Origin: Nilaparvata lugens
Lineage: Eukaryota; Arthropoda; Insecta; Hemiptera; Delphacidae
Length of the DNA: 64,000 nt
Assembly: GCF_014356525.2 (NCBI RefSeq)
Contig: NC_052504.1
Span: 65,257,114-65,321,113 of the forward strand
Reading direction: 5' to 3'
Numbering within the stretch: the stretch's first letter is position 1; every line of letters starts with the position of its first letter. Of the stretch, positions 34,576 to 48,268 are shown piece by piece. The notes under the pieces are model-generated. The model saw only the letters and a program-made list of their open reading frames with translations, had not been told where the DNA came from and searched no databases. The position numbers were made by a program, and so were the translations under genes.

Positions 34576-37500
34576 TAACTTGATTATCTTGATATTTCAT
34601 GGTTGCCTAGACAATATAGATGGTTACATGTTGAGGCAATGAATGCCATCAATCTTGTCATTCTCTCTCGGAATGTTCTCACGTATTTCAACAAAGATCA
34701 CGTGTTCCAACACGGACCTACTCATATTTATTTCCGTCTTGATATTTCTATTCCTTCAAATATCTTTAAATGGGTTTGGTACTGTAACAATAGCAGAGTA
34801 GACTGTTAATACCAGATGGTATCACCATGTGAATAAATCAACGTTGAGTACGAATAAACGACCCTTGTAGAATGTAGGGTGATGGACTGGTTACACCTTC
34901 ATTGCCATAGCACCAGTCTGGAACGACCGACTAAGAATATTATTGAAACTCATCATGGAACCACGAGGAATAGAGGTTGTCAGAATCAGAATTTTCAAAT
35001 GGTGAATAATTATTGAAATACTCAAATGGGAATGTTGAAAAAGTTTAGAAAAGAGAAGTACTCACGCATGTCGAGGAGTATGAAGTTCTAATTCGAGGAA
35101 AATTCCCATAATTCTAAAATACCCTTTGAATCAAATAATGCTCTCTTACGAGAGTTTGTGGATTTTTGAGGTAGTTGTGGGTAGCTGCCCACCTCACTAT
35201 TGCAAAAACGGACTGCTGATCAAAGGACTTCCTGGAAAATTGAAAGGCATGCCATGTTGCTGAAAACAAAAAATATCCTGAAGAGAAATCCCTACAGGAT
35301 TAAATTCTCAATTTTCAAGCAGTTTTCCTGTTTGATTCGATGAGTCACGAATTTTATATTCTCCACTACCAATTTTTCAAGGCTCCACGTCAAATTCTCT
35401 TTGTGCCTACCTTCCTCTATGAACATTAAATAGATAAATTGAGTATACCCTGATAAACCTTCTCAATTCCTGTATCACTTTGAGAATTTTAGGATTTGAG
35501 CATTTAAAAAATTGTTCAACTATCTTGGAAGTTGAGCGTTATTACTGGGTGCTTTAGTCACCATTAGATTTAAAGAGTTGGGTTCTATGTGACATAACAA
35601 TAATTTTTGTAGTTGTTCTTGTGTTGATGATGATTGTTTGAATTCTCATTCACAAGATACTGGGCATATCCTACCTTGTACAAGGCTTCATGTTTGAGCT
35701 TCATCCCCCAGACGTGGTATTATTAAAAGTGTAGAGTTGATCTTTACTTCATGTTTAATATGATTGAGATCCAGGATTTTCAGAGCAGAAATTTCCTCTC
35801 AAGCACAATGAGACACGTTAATAAGCTACTGAAATCAATCACTTACTCTTCATTATATTACAATGAATTTGAATTGAACTTTTATAGGAACATTGAACTC
35901 ATTAATTTTATAATACTCTACTCGACGTTGACTGCTATTGTGATTCTCCATCTACCACAATGGATTTTACGTTTATGATCAGTTTCATGCAATTTTTGTA
36001 CTGAAACTTCACTAATCATTACTTAGGACTCTACAGATACTATCAACTCCGCTCAGATTTTATCATGCTTAATAGGATAGCGTCTACTGATGTACATCAG
36101 TTTGAATACGTTGATCAAGTAATATCCTCCTTTGATCCAAACTTTCAAACGACTAGAATAATTTTGTGATATAGTCTCAGTCCACCCTCCAATACTTCGC
36201 TATTCAACCGTGATTGTTATATTAGGGCCTAAAGTTTGCATTCTTGTTTGGACCATAATCTCCTTGCTCAACTGGCGAATAAACTGAGCTCCCTTGTAAT
36301 CGGATATCCTGCTTAGTTCGAAATTCAAAGTTGGAGCTCAAGTTTGAGCCTTGATCATGGACGAAGATCCAGCCCATCTATCTCCCTGTTCCTTTGCATT
36401 TGTGACAAAGACAAAGGCTAAGGCTTGTGCCATCTCAATGCTGATGTATATGAACCGGTGTTGAAGAACAATGGTTTATGTTCTAGAGAGAAAATTCTCA
36501 CAATAAATTCTACCTGTATTGGTGTAAAAGAAAACATAGATTAACTTGATTTCATTGGAACTATTTTGTCTCTGACTTCTAACCTGCATCTGCTTTATTC
36601 TCAGGTTGTATTTAGAGAGTTTCATAATTTCCCGGTAACAGTCCGATATCATTGAGGAGTTAGTATCTGTGAAAGCTATCGGGGAGCTAAAATAATTTAT
36701 TTTCAAGGATTAACACCAGCCTACCTCGTTCCAAGAAGAGCTTTCTTCGTGCTGATGTGAGAATCACATAGTCAAACAGAGATTTGCATCACCTACTCAC
36801 GTACATTCGCTTCTATAGATTGCTGCAGACTGAGGCACATTGTGAACTCCCATTTATAGATGATTTGAATTTCAAATGGCTCTGGGTTGCAGTGAAGTCT
36901 TCATTACCATATGTGTAGTTAAATAGAGCCGACGTAGAAGGCTTTCTAGACGGAAAGCTTCTAAATTCCCATCTTATTGACTGAAAACTTGAAAGCTTAT
37001 TTGTAAGTTCTATTCGTAGGTCGCTATGAAATTTTCTTCCGCTCTAATAATATTTGAGTAGATACAGTCCTTTTGATTGTTCCTCATAACAATCGAGCTA
37101 GTTCACCTTGAATTAATTAAAGCGGCCCATATTTTGCAAATTGAAGGTGTTGCCTCCTTGCTAAGAGATTGGCTCTTTCTATAAAGACTGCTTCTTCTTC
37201 GGAAAAAGTACTTCTTCGACACATTTGACGTTGAACTTTTTTCTGTTGAATACTCGATTGCGAGATGTCAACTGGAATGAAATTATCAATCTATCCATAA
37301 TATTCATTAGCCTAGCCGAGAAAGCCTAAAATATGTAAACTTATAACGTCATCTCTGTGAAGTCACTCTATTCAATGAGCGTCTAGTCACTAGTCGTTAG
37401 CCACAACAATGTGGCTACGACGTGGCAACGACGTAACAGTTATTATAAACTCAACCTTGAGATACAGTGAGAAAACGTTGAGATACCGTGATGTTAATGG

Positions 37501-38640
37501 AATTGGATCGTTTTATTCCTGGCGTTAGCTTGAATTACTTCCTAGGCAAGTTCAACGAAATTGTTCTTGAATCAACAATACATAATTATGTTCTACAGTA
37601 GAGTAATTCTTTTAGAATCCATAGAATGTAAACTGCTATGTAAGGCACTCACCATCCCACTAATTCATCCTCTTTTCTATCCTAAATAAAATATTTCAAC
37701 TACATTGATTATGCTAGTTTCTCTTTCATCCAAAGTTATACGAAAATTTTAAAATTGAAACGTCTTCAGGTTGTGGAGAATTACATGTTCTGCGTCACGT
37801 TTGAGTTTGCAATTTTTGCAGCAGCTGACTGTTGGCTTTGACCAAATGTTTACAGTTCTTTCTTTGCTCACAAGTTGCAGTGACACGTACATTGTTGACC
37901 AACTGGGAAATTGAAAGTCAGAAAGAGAACCAAATTGAGTTGTTCCCAGTTACTCGTCCCTTGGGAAATGTACAAAACTAATATTGCCCATAGTTTTCTA
38001 CAGGACAGAAGTTCCGAGAACGACTTGAGGGTGATTTGCGTTGGGATTTCACTTTCGAGGAGAGCCTTATTGTTATTGGGTAAAGTCGATGTCTGGCAAC
38101 AGCTGATGTGAAGGACGTGCCTCGCCCACGATCTCAAACCAACTCGGGCCTATGAATACAAATGAGTATCCATCCATCGATTATCCTCTGAAAAATCTTT
38201 ATTCCTTTCACGAGTTTGATAATATCACCATAACCATCCAATTTACATTCTCGCTTGATAAGAAGATGATTCATCCAATTATTCCGTTGTTATCATTATC
38301 AGCTTGAAACTTCTTGAAATTCACTTAAACCATACTACTTGTTTGATAATGCTCAATATTATTATAATAGATAGAATACATGATGTAATAATTGTAACAA
38401 TTTTTTTAAACTTCATTCCGCTACTCTGAAAATCATCATTCAAACCAATTTTACATATTCTCAGGATTCTTATAGCAACATACTCTATCAGAAAATTGAT
38501 TGAATTTTTATAAACTTACAATGAAGAATGGATTTAACTGTACCATCTTTGTATACTATATGAAGTATGTGAAAACGATTTGTGTAGACCAAAATTCAAG
38601 TATGCATGAGTAGGCTGCAATACACGAAACAGAGCTGATT
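34576..38640. other. AT-rich noncoding DNA, no gene recognised
   Basis: Short frames (for example 35751-35978 plus, 36476-36706 minus, 37868-38137 minus) show no motif and are probably chance. A phrase around 34560 and 36240 (GTTTGGACCATAA) recurs and may mark a small interspersed repeat. Confidence 0.5.
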
Positions 38641-38647
38641 ATCATAA

Positions 38648-38800
38648 ATAATGGCTCACACTAGTAGATTATTTGAACAGAAACCAAATTATATTAGAAA
38701 GAAATTTTATAACAGGCTACCAGAACTACTTCAAAGTAATGATGATTTGAAGATCTTCAAAAAAAATTTTTTTAATATTTACAGATTGTCTTTTTTTCGT
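38648..38800 (+). pseudogene. LINE ORF2 C-terminal scrap
   Basis: The plus strand reads NYIRKKFYNRLPELLQSNDD then LKIFKKN, which resembles the last residues of LINE ORF2 proteins (YNxLPxxL...IxxFKKxLK). It is about 50 codons long with no other part of the element in reach. Tentative. Confidence 0.4.
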
Positions 38801-39377
38801 TAGGGCTACTCTTAAATAGAAATAAAGATAAAAATTCAAGTACCATTTTAATTTTTGTAAAATTGTTTACTCACAACATGTTTCGGTTATGATGCCATAA
38901 GTCATAATAATTATAACTCATTAACAAAACTTGATAATAATATATAGCCAAAACATGAATTTTATTTTCATTTATATTTAGTTGATTAAATAGTTCACAA
39001 GAGTTGCTTTTAAACCAAGACTAGGTTCGATTTAAAACTGGAGTCCGAAGGACGCAATCTTGAAGTCTTAAAAGAATCTATAAATATTAACATCACACTC
39101 ATGTCATTATGATAAATCTGGTGTGGCGTACTCACACAACTTTCCTTGCCGTTATGTGATGCGTTACACGCATCTATTCAAAGATTTAAGTCAGCTGTTG
39201 TCAGGACAATAACGCTGGAGACACACGAGGTCTGCTATCTCTTCATAGTGAGTGATTTTAAAGAATCAACAGTTGCCAACAGTTTGCAATTGGAAAATCA
39301 CATTTTCTTGAATTTCGAGCTTATTTTCAATTATTGGTGAAAATGTTACTGAGCATTAATTGTAGAAATTATCATGC
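38801..39377. other. AT-rich noncoding DNA
   Basis: No gene seen. The first part may be 3' untranslated sequence of the LINE scrap. Confidence 0.4.
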
Positions 39378-39735
39378 TCAATCTTTTCCACTTGAATTTT
39401 GTTGTTTGAATTGCATTTGAAGCCTAATAATTGGGAATATAAAATCAAACTTTGCATAGATGAGGCGGAGATCCTGAAAGACTTGAGACAGTTTATAGAG
39501 CTTATCAATGACTATTTGAGATGTAAATTTGATTAAAATCGTTGATGCCGTTTTCGAGAAAATCGCGAAAAACCCTGTTTTTTGACAATATTTTCGCCAT
39601 TTCAGCCGCCATTTTGAATAATTGCATTTGATCGAAATTGTTCGTGTAGGATCCTTATTGTAAGGACCTTGAGTTTCAAATTTCAAGTCATTCCGTAAAT
39701 GAGAGATGAGATATCGTGTACACAGACGCACACAT

Positions 39736-39812
<77 letters not shown>

Positions 39813-39955
39813 TTTTGGACTCAGGGGACCTTGAAACGTATAGAAATTTAGAAATTGGGGTACCTTTATTTTTTTTCGGAAAGCAATACTTTCCTTACCT
39901 ATGGTAATGGGGCAAGGAAAGTAAAATTCATAGAATAAAAAATTGTTAATCATAA
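39378..39955. repeat. Interspersed repeat containing (CA)n
   Basis: A 191-codon open frame on the minus strand spans this area, but its middle is a (GT)n run and the flanks show no domain. The flanking sequence (for example GGACTCAGGGGACCTTGAAACG and ATGGGGCAAGGAAAG-type ends) looks like a multi-copy nonautonomous element with an internal microsatellite. This is an inference from style only; copy number cannot be seen here. Confidence 0.35.
39738..39810. repeat. (CA)n microsatellite
   Basis: About 73 bp of CA repeats with one slip (ACCACAC) near 39774. Confidence 0.95.
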
Positions 39956-42900
39956 TACGAGAGGAGTAGAATTATACCAGACTGTTAGTGCCAATATTGA
40001 TAGTTCTCACGATAGCCCTGTCTCAGTTCTATTTTCGTTTTACGAACATGTCAACCTGCGAGTGACATTCAATATCCCCTAGTCGAATCTGATCGTCATC
40101 AATAGACTACTCCCACACGCCGTTTGAGCTATTCTATTTGTTTAAAGTGAGGAATACTAAAAAAATATCTGCATTCTTCACCATTAAATATTTCAGAGTC
40201 TAGAAATATTCCAAATAATTCCAGAATCTCTCTTCTAGAAATGTCCTGTAATTCATTGTGGTTTAGAGAAAAAATAATATTGTCTTCAGCCCAGTTTAGG
40301 ATTCAAACTTTTGAAATTCATAGAATTCAGCAGCAGAATAAAAGGGTTTTCAGAATAGTAATCATGACTATTACTTGTTCAATGAGGTTGAAACGTGATT
40401 TTTTCAAGTGTATTCATCTTATCAACAATTGCTATTCAACGATAAAAATATTCCTAATTGCTAACTCCCTCCTCTTTTACAATATTCATCCATATCTCAT
40501 TCTCATATTTTCGAAAAATTCTCAAGTGTGCTGCCCAATGCAGTCATTTTTCTATATAAGCGGAACTTTAATACCCTCAACTAGAATGAAGATTATTCAA
40601 TTCCGTATTCTCTTTATGTAAGTTAAGGAAAGACTCAATCACTCATCGCTCAATGCATGGTAGTTTATTATAGCCAAGCATATAATATGATTTTAAGCAA
40701 GTTTTTAAAATGAGTTATAATATGACTTGGTTAGTACAAATAATACTGTTTATATTTTTCGTTTTTCCCAATTACGGAGCAAATAGTAAAGGCAATCTAT
40801 AATTTATTCCTAGGTAGTAAAATGAGGGGTTTAATGGCCAGATAGGCTCCATATCATGACGCAGTATTTTATCCTAGCCTTCAATGTATCTCCATCGTCC
40901 TTTGTGAGCTTTTGGTCTCCAAATAGTTGGTGAACGCTTCACTGAACATGTTACAGGATATTGCCCCACAATAGTCAAGTTTATGGCTTTCTTGCGAAAC
41001 GGCTCCGAATGCCCTTCTTTATGGCGCTATTAGGGAAGCACAAACTGGATCTTCGAGCAAGGTGAACAGTGTTACATTGTTACTAACAATAATATTCTCA
41101 TTGACTCAAAATTTGTCGGTTCAATTATCACAGAACGCGAGAGAAATACGTCACGCTTTCAAGCTCGAATATATTTCGGTGCAATGCTACACATTTTCCA
41201 TCTCACCTATTCATTATTGTCAAAGTGGAAACAGACAAGCATTTATGCCATAATTCTCTTATTTCTCCAGTAATCCCAAAATGTTTCTTGGAATTCGATA
41301 TTGTTAGCTCATAACCAGTGTTAGCTCATTTTTGATAGTGTTACCAAATCATGTGGAACTTCCTTGCAGTGAAGAAAATGTTGAATTCATGCTGGGTTGA
41401 TTTTGATTGGAAAGAGTGGAGGTTGCTCTAATAGGGTTTTTCATGAAAATAAAAATCGTATCCAAATAATAGTAGTTTTTTTATTTAAAAACGCTACTCA
41501 ATCCTCGTGGATTATCAATTTACGCGTATATAATTTTGCCGACATAGATCTCTGTAATGTTTATTCGGTGTACGATTATCGAATAATTAATAATATGACG
41601 TTGTATCAATAAGATCAAGATTCTAAGTTGATACTTCTATTTCTTGTAATGATTTCCAAGATAATGTTGTATTTTCTGTGTTGAAGTGGAGTTGTGAAGT
41701 TCCATTATATTGAATGGGCAGACTTGGAATTGTCAAAAGCACATATATATTGATAACATGAGGTATAGTTTAGCTGCTGTGCAATAACAATTATCGATCT
41801 CCAGTTAATCTTCAATTGTATTCTAGCAATACAACCAAAACTTCTAATACCAATAATCATTGTAGAACATTCATAGAATTAGCAATATATACCTGGGGAG
41901 CAAGAATTCCTCTGAAGAATTGATTTTCTATCTTTAATTTTTCACCAAGGATAAAACATAGAATCTTTGTGTTTCCATTCATTGAATTCCAATACGGAAT
42001 TTGTGAGAGTAAAGTGAAAATATACTAAGAATACCTGTTGTGATCACAACATCCAATCAAGGGATGATTGATTCAATATAAGGATCAACGAAACTTGTGT
42101 TTTTCATTCTCTTCGGGGAAGATATTGCTTTTTGCGATGCATCTTTTATTTCAGCTGTCATCTGAGCAACGAGGAAAAAAACAAAGACTTTTCCCGGAGA
42201 GTGAAGATGAGTTTTGGAAAAGGTATCTTGAGAAAATATCACGTTTCAAATGGAAACGTCATCTCTTTGACTCGATGTAGAGAGTCCAATGTCGGAATCT
42301 CGTTCTCTCGATTGTAGTCTGGAATATTGGTGATCATTCCTTTATACGCTCAAATGCTCCTCCAACAATGGATGTAACAAAAATAATGAGCAATTCTTTG
42401 AGACATATTGGCTTCTTTTCACCAAACCGTCTACTCAGCAGTAAATTGGCTTTTGAGACATTTATAAACAATCATACCACTTACTGGGAGAAGAAACCTC
42501 TTTGAGAAGGCTTTCGATTTTTTCGATTCTTAGAGCCCTTCTGAATAGTTATCCTTTGATGGAAATATCAATCTACAATGAATGAACAGATCATTCCACA
42601 CTTCTATGTCAGTAACTGACTTTGACTGACTTCTATGTCAGTGTGAAATGAAGCAAATTAGCTCAACGAAGTTGACTTATGCATTCAACAATAGCAAGCT
42701 TAAAACTCATGTTTCTAAAGTGCAGGTTGTTATAGTGGATGATTTTTGAACTATCGGGATTCTCTATTGAAGACTCCCAATATTATCCTCTAAATTGTAA
42801 AAGAAATATAACAAACACAACCTCAAGCGGATTCCAAATTGAAAATTAATTGTTCGATATGATAGAATTCATAATATTGAAAAGATTATAAGGTGCTCCA

Positions 42901-43689
42901 GATTCTCGTTGTGATTTGGTCTACCAATAAACTCGTTCAATCATTACATCAGAAAGTTTTGACTTTTTCATTATGTTTATCAACTTATTATTCAAGTTTT
43001 TGTTCGAAATATGAGCATTCTCGTATCAGCATGCCATGATTAAAAAAACTGTCTAGTCCGTTCAGAGAATAAAAAATTTTATTTTATATTTTTGCTGTTC
43101 ACAATGTTGTCAAAGTACATACCTACTCTCTGAACTCTTCAGTTTCTTTGATAAGAAATGTTTGAACAAGCCTCCAGCATTGCAAAACCCCCTATCTAAT
43201 AAAACTAACAGTGATTTCAACGGAAAATTCAACAATGCTTTTCCTGTATACCATCCAAAATGTTATATACATTGAATCTATCGATATATTCCTATGACTT
43301 ATCGTGTTTTTGACATTTCTGTCAGGAAATTTTGAAGTGCATACATGTAATCGAATTCATGTGTGGTGAGATGTCGATAAAATCCAAACACTGTGCACTC
43401 CAAAACGTGCAATTTTATTGAAATGGAATTATTTCCGTTCGGTCAGTAATTTAATTGGAGAGATCCGCTGAACTGACCTTTCTGAATATCAATCGATGAG
43501 AGTGGGTACTGAGTATTCCCACACAGCCTCTCTCTACAGTCGAGCATGAAGCTATAAACAGACTATGGAATCATCGTTCACACATCACTTGCTCATCGGA
43601 TTAGCCTTGTTAATTGTGAGTCAATTGAATACAAAAATCTGGATAAACATTAAAAATTCCATTCCAGACCTCTTATAAAGATGGTACAA
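39956..43689. other. AT-rich noncoding DNA
   Basis: No supported gene. Frames at 40241-40621, 41062-41253, 41397-41612 and 42057-42317 lack motifs. Confidence 0.55.
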
Positions 43690-43695
43690 GTTATA

Positions 43696-43707
43696 ATAAT
43701 AATAATA

Positions 43708-43743
<36 letters not shown>

Positions 43744-43744
43744 C

Positions 43745-43811
<67 letters not shown>
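43696..43811. repeat. (TAA)n tract, tail of minus-strand LINE
   Basis: About 115 bp of TAA repeats with two short interruptions. On the minus strand it follows the LINE 3' untranslated region. Confidence 0.9.
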
Positions 43812-44310
43812 CCTTCCTTTCCTTTTTCCTTCGTCCTGGTACCCCCAGAAGAAGGGAGTTTATTATAGAAAATATAACAAACAAAAATGAAAAATACACT
43901 TATAAAAAATACACTTATAAAAAGAAATCTTACAAACAAAACAAATGAAGAATAATAAAAAAAAAGCGAGAATGACAAAAGATAAGAAGATTCCCTTTCA
44001 GTAGAACATTTCAAATATCATAAACCAGATGAATTATAAATTCTCCAAAACCTTCTAAAGAAGGTTTGACTGGAGGAGTCAAGTTTTACATTATATTAAA
44101 AAAAAAACCTTAGAAATAGTACATTGATACAATCAATCTTGATACAATCAAAATTAATTGATACATTGATAATAATTCATTTAATTGTATTGTGTAGCAA
44201 TAAAATAATAAAACAATGGGATTTCAGTTGTTGCTTATCACAAACAAAAATACACGAGAAAAAAAATATATATAAAAAAGAAAGAATTTATGAAAATCAT
44301 TCAAATTCAC

Positions 44311-44517
44311 TCAAATTTTATTTAACAGAAAGTGTTTCATCTTATTCTTAACAATTGAAATTCTATCCAGACCAATTAAATTATCTGGCAACTCATTGAA
44401 AATAGTTTGTACAACATAACTAAGTTCACATTTACCATGATAATTATTGTATTCGGGCACAATAAACCTCTTATAAGCAGCACCTTGTCTTCGCTCATGC
44501 AAAATTCTACTTGACAT
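44311..44517 (-). pseudogene. LINE ORF2 C-terminal end
   Basis: 68-residue frame with MSSRILHERRQGAAYKRFIV, YGHGKCELSY-like spacing (here YHGKCELSYVVQTIFNELPD) and IVKNKMKHFLLNKI. This is the usual final segment after the RT. A small gap and frame break (44518-44543) separate it from the main RT frame. Confidence 0.7.
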
Positions 44518-44543
44518 TTTAAAGTTATTGGAAAAATAATTAT

Positions 44544-46067
44544 TTAATAAATATCATATCTGAAAAGCTCGTTTACAGGAAGAATGCTATATTTTTTAAA
44601 CAAATTTGGCTTAGGGTAACTCTCTTGTTTTGAATGAACTATTTTCAGCAAGGAATTTTGTAATCTCTTAACTCTATCAATTTCATAGCCACTTGCATTA
44701 CCCCAAACATTGACACCGTATCTTACTACGGATTCAGCTAGGGCTTTATAAACAACTATCAATGTCTTCTTTGAGACAGATCGCTGTAAGTTATATAAAC
44801 CAAATAGACATGAGCGAAGACGCTGGCATACACTATCAATGTGAGGACCCCACTTTAAACAATCATCAATGAAAATACCTAGATACTTTTGAATTGTAAC
44901 TTGTTTGACCTTTTCATTACAAGTACAAGGAGTTCCAAAGTTATTCTCATGTAGACAATTTAAGGAATGCATAGTAATATTAGTGGACTTTGAGGTTTGA
45001 CGTGGCGGTCTCATATGCATACAAGTGGTTTTTTTAAAATTCAAAGTCAAGCCATTATCATGGATCCATCTTTGCATTCTATCAAAGTCTCTTTGTAGCA
45101 ATATTCTTGCTTCATCAAAACTTGTGTGGCTGGCTACCATAACTGTGTCATCAGCATACTGAAATATCTTAGTTTCCTTTGAAACACCAACCATTGTGAT
45201 TACTGACACCAGATAAAGCAATGGTCCAAGATTGGAACCTTGTGGCACACCAGAGGTGACAAATTCATGGCGACTGTAGGATTTTCCTACTTTAACAGTA
45301 ACCTTTCGGTTATTCAAATAATCTATTAACCAGTTAATACCTCGTCTTGACAAACCAATTTCACTCATGGACTGTACAATTTTATGAAAAGATAAAGTGT
45401 CAAACGCTTTCTTGAAATCTAGAAATAATATTAAAACATGGTAATTCTTATTTAATTTATTATTTATATAGTTACATAATTGGGATAAAAGCTGACCAGT
45501 TGATTTGTCGCGTTGGAATCCAAATTGAGCTGAAGGGATTAAATTGTGATTTTTTAAATGCATAACTAATTCATTACAAATATACTTTTCAACTATCTTA
45601 TCAGGTGAAGAAAGTATTGAAATAGGCCGATAGTTAGAAATTTCTGATCTGGATCCATTTTTGAAAATCGGTCTTATTATGGAAGTTTTCAATTTATTTG
45701 GAACTTTACCTTCCTCTAATGATAAATTGATTAATCTTGTGATAATTGGTATGAACTTGATACTGTGATTTTTTATATCAGACATCAAAATATTATCAAT
45801 CCCTGGAGATTTATTTGAACTCATACTTCTGATGATATTACCTATTTTTAATTCATCTGCATCAGGTAAGTCAAAGCTAGGGAAATTAACATTGGTATCA
45901 TTATCATTTTCTAAATAAGTAGTAATATTACACTCATGTTTTGCAGCTCTAACACCTTCTGTGAATTCACTGCAGAAATGGTCCACAACCTCCTCAACCT
46001 GCCTATCACCAACCACTATGTGTTTCATTATATTATCATCAACTGACAACTTTTCTTGTCTACCCAT
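44544..46067 (-). pseudogene. LINE reverse transcriptase, long open frame
   Basis: 507 residues without a stop. In order: linker, SSNKSPGIDNILMSDI, TSIIRPIFKNGSRSEISNYR, AQFGFQRDKSTGQLLSQL, LILFLDFKKAFDTLSFHKI (catalytic Asp), SGVPQGSNLGPLLYLVSV and the FQYADDTVMVA catalytic box, then LTLNFKKTTCMHM, IQKYLGIFIDDCLKWGPHID and VVRYGVNVWGN. All palm motifs are present, so the RT core looks intact, but the 5' end of ORF2 is gone and the normal LFINDI following SNLGPLL is altered (LVSVITMVG). Function is therefore doubtful. Confidence 0.87.
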
Positions 46068-46079
46068 GGCAACGTTGAT

Positions 46080-46815
46080 TAATGACCAAGTATTTTTTAT
46101 GCTATTAATGTTTGTCTCAAATTCATTTTTTAGAAAATTACACTTTGCCTTTTTAATATCTTTATTTAATTTGTTACGATATTCTTATATGCTTCCAAGC
46201 CCTCTGGTGTACCAGAGTGTCTATACAAATTATCCCTTTCTTTCAATCTCCTATGCAACTCTAGAGTCATCCAATTCTTTTTAAGTTTAACTTGAGATTT
46301 GTTTTTAACTTTGATTTTTGATTTTTCATATCCCAAGTCATAGACTCGGCATAACTCATTATAGAGCTCATCACAGCTATTCAAACTTAAAATGCTATTA
46401 ACATCAATATCGCTGAGGTAACGATTTATTCTATTTTTTAAGTAAATATATTTATAATCACTCCCAATAGTTGAATTCACACTAAGATTTTGATCTATTG
46501 GACATGAACATAAAACAGAAAAATGATCACTTATTCTACTTTTTACAACACTAGTATAGATTGGTTCATCATACTTCATCCATCGAACAAAATAATGATC
46601 TAAACAAGATCTAACCGATGCTCCCTGCAGGAAAACCTCTCTTGTATTACTCCAAATACCTCTAACAAATCCCATGGAATAGAGCGTATCTAAGTATTCT
46701 TTTATAATAGAGACCTATCCTCATTCAAATTGAGGTTGATATCACCTGACAACAAGAATTTACAATCAATGGGTACTTTATTAATATTTTCATTTAGCTC
46801 TTTGATAAAAATTAT
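46080..46815 (-). pseudogene. LINE endonuclease C-terminal half and linker
   Basis: The minus strand shows FLLSGDINLNLNEDRS (near 46765-46720, metal-binding GDIN), a stop, then frame 46675-46166 with REVFLQGASVRSCLDHYFVR and VVKSRISDHFSVLCS (terminal SDH motif) and the basic linker KKNWMTLELHRRLKERDNLY. The first half of the endonuclease is missing at about 46815, so the insertion is 5'-truncated. Confidence 0.78.
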
Positions 46816-46834
46816 TGTAATTATATATTATATT

Positions 46835-46836
<2 letters not shown>

Positions 46837-46875
<39 letters not shown>
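46837..46875. repeat. (TAA)n tail of minus-strand LINE
   Basis: About 39 bp of TAA repeats. The truncated end of the neighbouring LINE lies about 20 bp to the left. Confidence 0.85.
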
Positions 46876-47530
46876 TTCAATTTCAATTTATTTTCATTTA
46901 AAGTTACATAGTATCATATACATACAGTGTTTTTTTGCTCCTCTAGCTTAGAGCTAATTGAGGAGTATTCAAATTTCATACTACATCATAATAGTTACCG
47001 TATACATTCTATAAATACTACAAATGAAAATTTTTGTAAAGTGTTCAATAAACTAAATTGAAAGTCTATAATAGTTTCTATCTGGGATTTGATATTAAGT
47101 TCTAATTTCTACCACTTGAATCACAACATTAGTCACTCTATATTCTACTAAATCGGTGATGAACCTTGCAGACATTATTGTCTCTTGCATTTAGGTGGCT
47201 TTGAACAGCTGACTAGCTGAACCAACATGCACATCAACAATATTACAATACACACATAGTCATAGAATACAAAAACATAACCTATCCTCCAAAAAACATT
47301 TATTATACTACAAACTGTAATATACACTCTCTAATCATTTTCAACTGCTTCTAAAGCACTTTTTTGTTTACAATATTAAAATTATTCTTATTTATTTATT
47401 CATCCATAGTTTTTTCTTTTCCATTTCCCATTGTACAGTGCAGTTTATTATTGTCTACTATGTGCAAACTAACCTATCTACTAACTAACCTATTAGAATA
47501 TTAACAATAATCTTCAACATATCTTTTCAT
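46876..47530 (-). other. LINE 3' untranslated region
   Basis: AT-rich DNA between the ORF2 stop and the tail. No ORF is present. It may include short unrelated insertions. Confidence 0.5.
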
Positions 47531-48268
47531 TCAAACAATTCCTATAAAATAATTCTTAAGTTTAGTTTTTATTTCATTTCTTTGTAAATTTTTCAATTCT
47601 GGTGGCAAATCGTTCAACAGGTAAGGGATTCTGTATTTTAATAGGTTCTTACCATAATTATTATTATAACGCTGTGCTCTAAATAGCCTATTTCTCAAAC
47701 CATAACTTATTTCGTTTATTTCCCTTAATTCATCTTCAAAATAATGTCTGGACAAATCAGTGTATTTTGCGAGAGATTCTGGTGTCATAATACCCAATAT
47801 TCCAAGCTCGACTCCATTAAATAATGTATTTGCTACTCTTCTAACTACATCATACAACGGCTGTCTCAAATACACTGGTGCTAAACTATGAATTGTAATA
47901 CCATAGAATATTATACTTTGAATCATAGAAAAATAGATAATTCTTTTAATATTTATTGGAAAACAGTGGCTAATTCTAGAGCATTTGTATAAAGCAGCTT
48001 TCATAATTCGCAGCATCCTATTATTGTGTGAATTGAATTTCATGTCTGCATCAAAAACAACTCCTAGATGCTTAATATTCTCACTGAATTCCAAATGCTG
48101 ACACCTGCATGTGTTTCTCAAATTATTATATCTTAGACATTCTGCTTTATGGCAAATTAATTTATAATTGTACAAACCTACGTTAATTCTAGGATTTCTA
48201 AATATAATTACCTTTGTTTTCTGTGAATTTATCTTGATACCGTTGTTGAAAAAATATTTATTAGCCAA
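47531..48268 (-). pseudogene. LINE ORF2 thumb and C-terminal domain
   Basis: 245-residue frame: FFNNGIKINSQKTKVIIFRN, then NIKHLGVVFDADMKFNSHNN, YFSMIQSIIFYGITIHSLA and LNDLPPELKNLQ with the final basic helix KTKLKNYFIG. These follow the YADD box in the preceding frame. The break at about 48230-48268 is a one-base slip. Confidence 0.8.

Larger units (their letters stand above)
43690..46820 (-). mobile_element. 5'-truncated LINE (CR1/Jockey superfamily) with (TTA)n tail
   Basis: On the minus strand the element runs from a truncated endonuclease (46815) through reverse transcriptase to a C-terminal domain, a 3' untranslated region and a long (TTA)n tail at 43811-43690. Only a few frame breaks remain, and the RT frame (44544-46067) is open for 507 codons. 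It lies directly after the tail of the next minus-strand LINE, suggesting insertion into or beside that tail. Confidence 0.87.

Noticed and set aside
39378..39953. 191-codon minus-strand frame
   Set aside because: Its centre is a (GT)n microsatellite and the flanks lack motifs; more likely an interspersed repeat.
43681..44014. Asn/Ile/Leu-rich frames
   Set aside because: Translation of the (TAA)n microsatellite.
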